Of a stretch of 64,000 nucleotides of DNA, positions 58,770 to 64,000 are shown piece by piece. Location: positions 100,831 to 164,830 of the forward strand of contig JADNRV010000119.1 in assembly GCA_015499995.1 (NCBI GenBank), given 5' to 3'. Made by a program: the position numbers and the translations under genes. Origin of the DNA: Flammula alnicola. Lineage: Eukaryota; Basidiomycota; Agaricomycetes; Agaricales; Strophariaceae. A model generated the notes under the pieces. It was given only the letters and a program-made list of their open reading frames with translations, did no database searches and was not told the DNA's origin. Numbering within the stretch: the stretch's first letter is position 1; each line of letters opens with the position of its first letter.

Positions 58770-59871
58770 ATGCACTTGGACGATCCTTTCACTCAAATTC
58801 GACGTATGTCTTCTTTACTTACTTCAAAACTGGCCGACTGATCGATGAAAACAGTGACCTCGATGATATGCAGTTCTGTCGCCATTGCCACCACCTGCTT
58901 CGACTTCATATAAGGCGGCGCTCACTTTGGCTTGACGACGTTGAGTGTATCATTCTTCGTGATTTCTCTGGCTTACACGGCTATAGTTATTCACATTGTT
59001 GTCCATGCTTTTTCTAACCACGCAAATGTTGATAATTTTGAACTGCGAACGTACGTTTCTGTCTAGGTCTCCACAATTCTCCATTCATTCAACCTAAAAT
59101 GCAGGCCATATCAGAAATCCGTTCGCCCCTACCTTATCATGTCCACATTTTATGCTACAGTTTGGTGCGTCATTCCTGTATATCTAACACTTCTCCTACT
59201 AATTAGCTCGGGGGAAAAGGTGTGCACGGATATCGATTCTCCTCACCATCATTCGCATTGGATGCGACAGGCGAAGATGCCAGGTTCTTTCTCTAGTCGT
59301 CCTCCTTTTTACGCTCTTGTTATCGGCCTTGATTGGTCAACTATTTTGGGTTTGTGAGCCTCAACGACGGCAAACAGCATCTCGCATCTCAAATTGCTTA
59401 CCAAATGCCCAAATGGCGATCGTCCAAATCGTTGGTATGTGTTTTCCGGCCTTCAAAATCCACAAGAGCAAGACTGATTTACACTCGACAGCTGACGTCT
59501 TCGCGGATCTAACTCTTCTGATTTCCTCCCTTCAAATGTTTCGCGTAATTCAAGACAATTCCTTGCGCCATCGCCTCAAATTCATCTTTTCGACGTGTAC
59601 TGCTACGACGATCGTCTCCATCGTGCACGTTTCATTCATCCTGAAGTCAAAAGAAACGAAGATGCTGATCGCCGCCCTAGTTGAGGTCGAGAAGCCGGTT
59701 TTACCCTTTCATCCCGTCTCTAATTCTTTCATGCAGGACAGCGTCTCTCTTATCGTCTCTAGCATTCCCGTAGTCGCCAACATATTCTTCCATTTGAACT
59801 CCTCCGACACAGCGGGTCTTATACACAGCGGGATCTATCCATCAAATTTGCAACGAACTCTGCATTTTTAA
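58770..59871 (+). CDS. Multi-pass integral membrane protein of a basidiomycete family of unknown function
   Basis: Seven-helix-like membrane protein of a kind abundant in Agaricomycetes; function unknown. Starting at ATG 58770 (MHLDDPFTQI), exons give LTSMICSSVAIATTCFDFI, then RRRSLWLDD, a loop with NHANVDNFELRT, PYQKSVRPYLIMSTFYATVW and the ISILLTIIRI block. Then follow LSLVVLLFTLLLSALIGQLF with WVCE, NCLPNAQMAIVQIVADVFAD, LTLLISSLQMFRVIQDNSLR and TATTIVSIVHVSFIL, ending near 59871. The pattern W-x-D-D after helix 2, an R-I-S-I-L motif and A-D-V-x-A-D-L helix 5 is the family signature as I know it. One base appears missing at about 58912, just before RRRSLW. The C-terminal end (SSDTAGLIHSGIYP) is short. 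Confidence 0.68.
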
Positions 59872-60480
59872 TCTCAACAAATTTTTATCTTGATAGGCCT
59901 ACACCTCCATTTCTCAACCTGCTTCTATGGCATCTTTACGGACACCTGCTATTACGAACACTGGAAAGAGTAACGAAGAACTTTTACGACCTGCACCTGC
60001 ACATCTGGCACCGTGTTAGGCTAGACGGTGGTGGTAGCGTTTATTAGCGAGGACTTTTAATGAATTTAATGTAGTTAGTATGTTTAATGTAATACCATGC
60101 GCCTTTGTTGTGTCCACTATGTTAGTAATTACGAACATGCGTTGGATGCCCGCAAATAAAACGCGTGACTATACGTGACCCGACGCGTTTTGCACATCAC
60201 AATGATCACATTCTCTATTTTGCAGAAAGTCGGATCTGCTGGGTCACAGGTGCGCGCACACCTTGTGCCAGGTCCTCGCACCATGAACCTTGCACCTAGA
60301 CATGGCCCGCGCACCTCCGCAATTTGCCGAGGTCTTTCCCATGCACCCAACGCGCACCAGCGCGCACCTCGCACCTTGTCACTCACCATAAATGCACCTG
60401 TCACTCCAGTACTCGCACCTCTTATCTCGTACCTAGCACTTCGCACAAACAAGTGTCAAGTACCCCCGCAACGTCATGCG
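59872..60480. other. Spacer rich in CGCACC words
   Basis: From about 60230 to 60450 the words GCGCACC, TCGCACC and TGCACCT recur roughly every 15-25 bases. Overlapping plus-strand frames across this stretch are low-complexity and not credible genes. Confidence 0.4.
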
Positions 60481-60606
60481 AGTCAAAGCGCGCTCTTAAG
60501 CGCCGGTCAAAGCACTCTTATGCGCAAGTCAGAGTGCTCTTATGCGCAAGTCAGAGCACTCTTATGTGCAAGTCAAAGTGCTCTTGAGCGCAAGTCAAAG
60601 GGCACT
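60481..60606 (+). repeat. Tandem repeat, 22-bp unit, about 5.5 copies
   Basis: Unit resembles AGTCAGAGCACTCTTATGCGCA. Copies differ at a few positions (AAAGTGCTCTTGAGCGCA, CGCTCTTAAGCGCC). Adjacent units carry AGAGCACTCTTATG / AGAGTGCTCTTATG, which can partly pair. Confidence 0.85.
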
Positions 60607-61734
60607 TTCTCTCTCTGTGTATATATACAGCCTCTGTTTTTAAATTCATTATATTTTCTCATCTCAATCATGCAAAGTAGATCCACAATTAATCCTGGAA
60701 TAAAAACAATCAGCACAATGGTTATGGAACTTACGGTACTGTTGGAGGTTAGTGAGTGAGCCACTCACATAGCAGAGGCGGTGACGTGTTTATAGCAACT
60801 GTTACTAACAAATATGGCGTGTGCCAGTTTTTGACTTTCCGCCCCACGCACGTGAGTCCCAAAATGGAAAGAGTATTATATAATACTCAGAATCAAATCA
60901 GTTCGTTGCGTTCAGCTCGCCATCAGCTTTGCCATAATCAAGAACGCGTGTGACGGTGGCTTCTTGCTCTCAAACCACCACCACCACCACCTCCTCCGCA
61001 TCCTCCGCGTCCTCCGCGTCCTCCTCCCCTCCCTCTCCCCATGCTGTGAGCACCACGTCTGCCCCATATAGCCCTTATGTGCTTGCCCTGATGAATTTGA
61101 TGTGTTCTGCCATGCTATGATGCACTCTATCATTGCCTCTACTTATGCTAATATCACACCCTATTTCTTATACTAGCTTTCATAGTAGTAGTCTAGTAGA
61201 TATATATTCTAATGCTATATTTATTAAAATTATGCCTCATGAGAATTAAGAGTGATAAATGCCCCTTCCACCCAAAAAAGAGAGCATTTCAAGCTGGAGG
61301 GACTTCATTGTCAGGCATTTGCAACTTGGGCAACTCATTTTGTGGCACCGTGCCACAAACATTATGAACTGGGTCGCGAAATTGGCGAGCTACTTTGAAT
61401 TTTCAGTGCTTTACATAATACAATCCCAATTTGGACATCACGTGAGTGGGGCGGAAAGTCGCCAACTGCGTGTGCCAGCGCAGTGACCGCCGCCCCCGTC
61501 TGGGCAGCATAACGGTGCGAGCAGAAAGTGGGGAAGGGTGCGCAGGTTTGTGGAAGGGCACCCGTGGGACAATTGTTGGTAATAGGTGCGAGGTGTGGTC
61601 CACGCACCAGGTCCGCGCACCTGGCTCCCAGTCGATCAGACGTTCTCCTATTTTGACCAAAACCTCTTCCGCCATCCGAAATTGCAGGCTCCAAAACGCC
61701 CATAAAACCTCTTTCTTTTCCGTATAAAACTCAA
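60607..61734. other. Spacer flanked by an inverted repeat; RNase H2C promoter at its right end
   Basis: 60826-60896 (GACTTTCCGCCCCACGCACG core, followed by GTATTATATAATACTCAGAA) matches the reverse complement of 61393-61474 (GACTTTCCGCCCCACTCACG core) at roughly three-quarters identity. A simple CCACCA/CCTCCGCG repeat lies at 60975-61030. The last 150 bp before 61735 contain a GC-rich palindromic block (GTGCGAGGTGTGG ... CCGCGCACC) and the leader of the next gene. Confidence 0.5.
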
Positions 61735-62743
61735 ATGTCAACGCTAAAACTAGTGATACCCCCTGCCGCTGCGGAACTTCCGATATGCATTCCAAACCTT
61801 ATGCCATTCCACATCGATTATACAGGACCCGCTCCCGTGTCTACATTCATGCGCGTCGAGAAGGTGAAGCCGGAGGACGTGGCAGAATTGAAGGAAGAGA
61901 CAACTACTGTAATGGTAGCTCCTCCACCTGGCGACGAAGATGTCCAGATGAAACCTGACGCGTCGACAACGGGGACGCCAGCCCAAGTCAGCGAAACCAC
62001 GGACGTAGAGATGAAAGCATCTCTCACTGTCACCTCGAGCGCCGAAACTGAAAGCCAAACCCTCTCCGTAACCACAACCACAGAATCAACCCTTGTGGTG
62101 GAGTCACAGACAGCCCTCTCGTCAGAGTCAACCCAAGTCTCTACTCCGCCCTTATTGGAAGACGCGGATCGCCGTTTTGTGTCTACGTTTCGTGGACGCA
62201 GTATACACGGTTTGACGATAGACCTACCAGCAGGCTATGGTGGGCTGATCCTGCAAACCGAAGGTGACGACAAACCGAAGGGAGGAGGAGAGGAGGATGC
62301 GAAAGCCAAGATAGGAAAGCCCAAAGCGAAGGCTGGGAAAGGAAAAGAGAAGGAAAAAGCAGGCGCGAAATCTCGAGGACGTCTGACGAGAAGTGCTGCT
62401 CTATTGTCGAAGCCTCAAGTGATCGCCGTTGATGATGACGAGGAAATGGAAGACTCGACATCCGCAGCTGCACCTGACGCCGGCCACGATGATGTTCAGG
62501 GTGAAGATACCCATGATGCCCAGATAGAAGATGACTACCCCGTTCGCCGTCTTATACCCAAAGCCCAATTCTCCTCGTTCACCCTATGGCATGCCGACCG
62601 CCCGGTGGACAAAGGCCGCGATGAATATTATCGCACATTGACGGAATGGGTGGCCCTGGCACATGAGGTGCGTGCTATTTTCTTCGTTGTTTATGAACCC
62701 ATATGTTGACGAGCAGACGTAGATTCATCGGACGGACTTGTGA
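61735..62743 (+). CDS. RNASEH2C: Ribonuclease H2 subunit C (non-catalytic)
   Basis: Accessory subunit of the RNase H2 trimer, which removes ribonucleotides misincorporated in DNA and cuts RNA:DNA hybrids; acts in the nucleus. Two exons, 61735-62667 and 62723-62743, give 317 aa. The second exon is only seven codons and supplies IHRTDL-stop after LAHE, matching the family C-terminus. The conserved parts are split by insertions: LMPFHIDYTGPAPVSTFM at residues about 20-40, FVSTFRGRSIHGLTIDLPAG with GYGGLIL near 145-175, and FSSFTLWHADRPVDKGRDEY with RTLTEWVALAHE at the end. A long Thr/Ser/Glu-rich insertion and a Lys-rich one (KPKAKAGKGKEKEKAGAKSR) make it about twice the usual length. The 55-bp intron has GTGCGT and ACGTAG ends. 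Confidence 0.88.
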
Positions 62744-63443
62744 TCTCGCGTTAACGATCCCGCTTATTTCTTTATCATCGTTCTGTTGCGATGTAATTCC
62801 TATTTCGCTGTAAGTCCTCGTACAATTGCTGGCATTATTTATATCCTGTTCCCATCATATTCTTCAACCGACGAGGCGCTCTGCAGATCTGAAAACAGAG
62901 TGATGATGCTTTGACCGTCCATAGATGTTTTCGAACAATACCAAATTGATCAGATCTGGGACGTTGTCGAATTCATTCAATCTCAAAATAAACACATGAC
63001 CTTTAGTACCAGCGCTATAGCATTCTTCTTACAATTAATGCTCTATTGGAATGTTACTGAATTTTTTCATTGCTCCGGCTACTGGTTGAAATAGGAATTG
63101 TGGACGATCTGCTGGTCAACTTCGCTATCAGTTTCAAGTTCGAAAATCGGCAGGAGTGTTATCTGTGATGTGATGGAGGATACGCAATTCATCGTCTCAG
63201 GCTTCAGCGAGACATCGGGCACCAGGGCTTTCTGGGCATCAAGTGCGTCGATATATTTAGCTCAATTGAAGATATCTCATGCGCCATTGAAGCCTGATCA
63301 AAATATTCATCACATGTAGTGGGCAACGGTAGAGGTGATTTTGGTCGCTTTAAATCCACTGGTCTTTGTAGTGCCTAGCTGACTCGGCGTTAGTGATGAC
63401 TCGGAGACTTATGTGGACTCCTTTCAGCATGCTCAGAAACGGA
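62744..63443. other. 3' flank of RNase H2C and spacer
   Basis: AT-rich, no supported gene or repeat. A plus-strand frame at 63098-63319 has no domain. Confidence 0.4.
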
Positions 63444-64000
63444 TTATCGGATATCTCCAATTTCCTCACATTGGTGTGAAAAAGTGTAACTGGCAGAGGA
63501 GACAGTATTTCTTCTTTGCGAAAACTTGCACCAAGACTGTCCTAAATTTCCCGATAACCACGATCTATTTTTCCAGGAAACAAATAAACTTAGGACAATT
63601 GGGCGCTCTTCGATCACTGATGGTCGTGTGCCATTCAGACGCTCTATGCAGAAAACAGAGTGCGAAACTGAATTGACATGTATAGTAACATGTTCACATA
63701 AGGCTTCTTTCATTCTCCTCATAAACCTCAGGCCCATCTCAGCATCTGGCCCCGTGTCGAGATAACTTACCCCGAGCATGGCACAGCAAGGCTTCCCGGA
63801 CCTCTCTGTCATTTTATCAAGTCTATCTGCCACTAAGGTGAGCCGATTCCATTTATTATTGTCGTAAATACTTCCCTCTGAACTACAACATCTTGAATAG
63901 TATGCCAATGGTCAGTCATCGCCTGATGTTCTACATCGTGGTACACACGAAATTGAGAGAAGCTTACGCTCCATCGTGGATGTTATTTTCACAGTCGCAT
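63444..64000 (-). other. Possible 5'-incomplete minus-strand gene at the window edge
   Basis: A minus-strand frame of about 150 codons (63444-63908) is the longest in this end region. It contains NNKWNRLTLVADRLDKMTER and CCAMLGVSYLDTGPDAEMG, which read like real protein, then a Trp/Ser-rich stretch. GT near 63768 (after GVSYL or MLG) could be a donor, in which case only the first half is coding. I recognise no family, and the upstream part would lie outside the window. Confidence 0.3.

Noticed and set aside
60129..60759. Overlapping frames on both strands across the CGCACC and 22-bp repeat region
   Set aside because: Translations are repeats of the underlying DNA repeats with no domain or splice support.

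Overview
The window comes from a filamentous basidiomycete, almost certainly an Agaricomycete (mushroom-forming fungus). Genes are broken by many 50-65 bp GT-AG introns. The gene families are typical of that group: a NACHT-type STAND NTPase, a Plavaka-type DNA transposase, a FunK1 protein kinase, a large basidiomycete integral-membrane family and a Ser/Thr-rich GPI-anchored surface protein. There are no bacterial features and no CRISPR array.

Layout. 1.4-2.2 kb: a GPI-anchored surface protein. 2.9-9.7 kb: an accessory block with three different non-autonomous hAT-like elements, each with matching terminal inverted repeats (TIRs) and a perfect 8-bp target-site duplication (TSD). One of them sits inside the reading frame of a NACHT NTPase gene on the minus strand. 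9.7-20.3 kb: no recognisable gene, but dense in structure: dispersed and inverted repeats, a family of hairpins with covarying arms, a minisatellite of about 70 bp units that are themselves hairpins, and isolated intron-like segments. 20.4-29.8 kb: three consecutive plus-strand genes: a complete Plavaka-type transposase, a FunK1 kinase and a multi-exon protein of unknown function.

30.7-62.7 kb is mainly a housekeeping segment. In order it holds a RanBP3/Yrb2-type Ran-binding protein (-), a mitochondrial carrier (+), an Ett1/Nro1-like translation/hypoxia factor (-), a membrane dipeptidyl aminopeptidase of family S9B (-), the Golgi protein Sys1 (+), a BCS1-type AAA ATPase (+), the mitochondrial/peroxisomal fission dynamin Dnm1 (-), a multi-pass membrane protein (+) and RNase H2 subunit C (+). 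Ran-binding protein/carrier and DPAP/Sys1 are divergent pairs with short shared promoters (138 and 217 bp). The stretch 46.6-51.2 kb holds only broken exon-like pieces.

The genes do not form one pathway. Two cross-cutting observations matter most. First, the Ran-binding gene, BCS1, DNM1 and the membrane-protein gene all carry isolated single-base losses, mostly one C or G missing from a short C/G run, inside otherwise well-conserved domains. This looks more like uncorrected assembly indels than gene decay and should be checked before any of them is called a pseudogene. Second, the 9.7-18.9 kb interval is bounded by inverted copies of one sequence and filled with hairpin-forming repeats whose arms change together. 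I could not assign it to a known element type.
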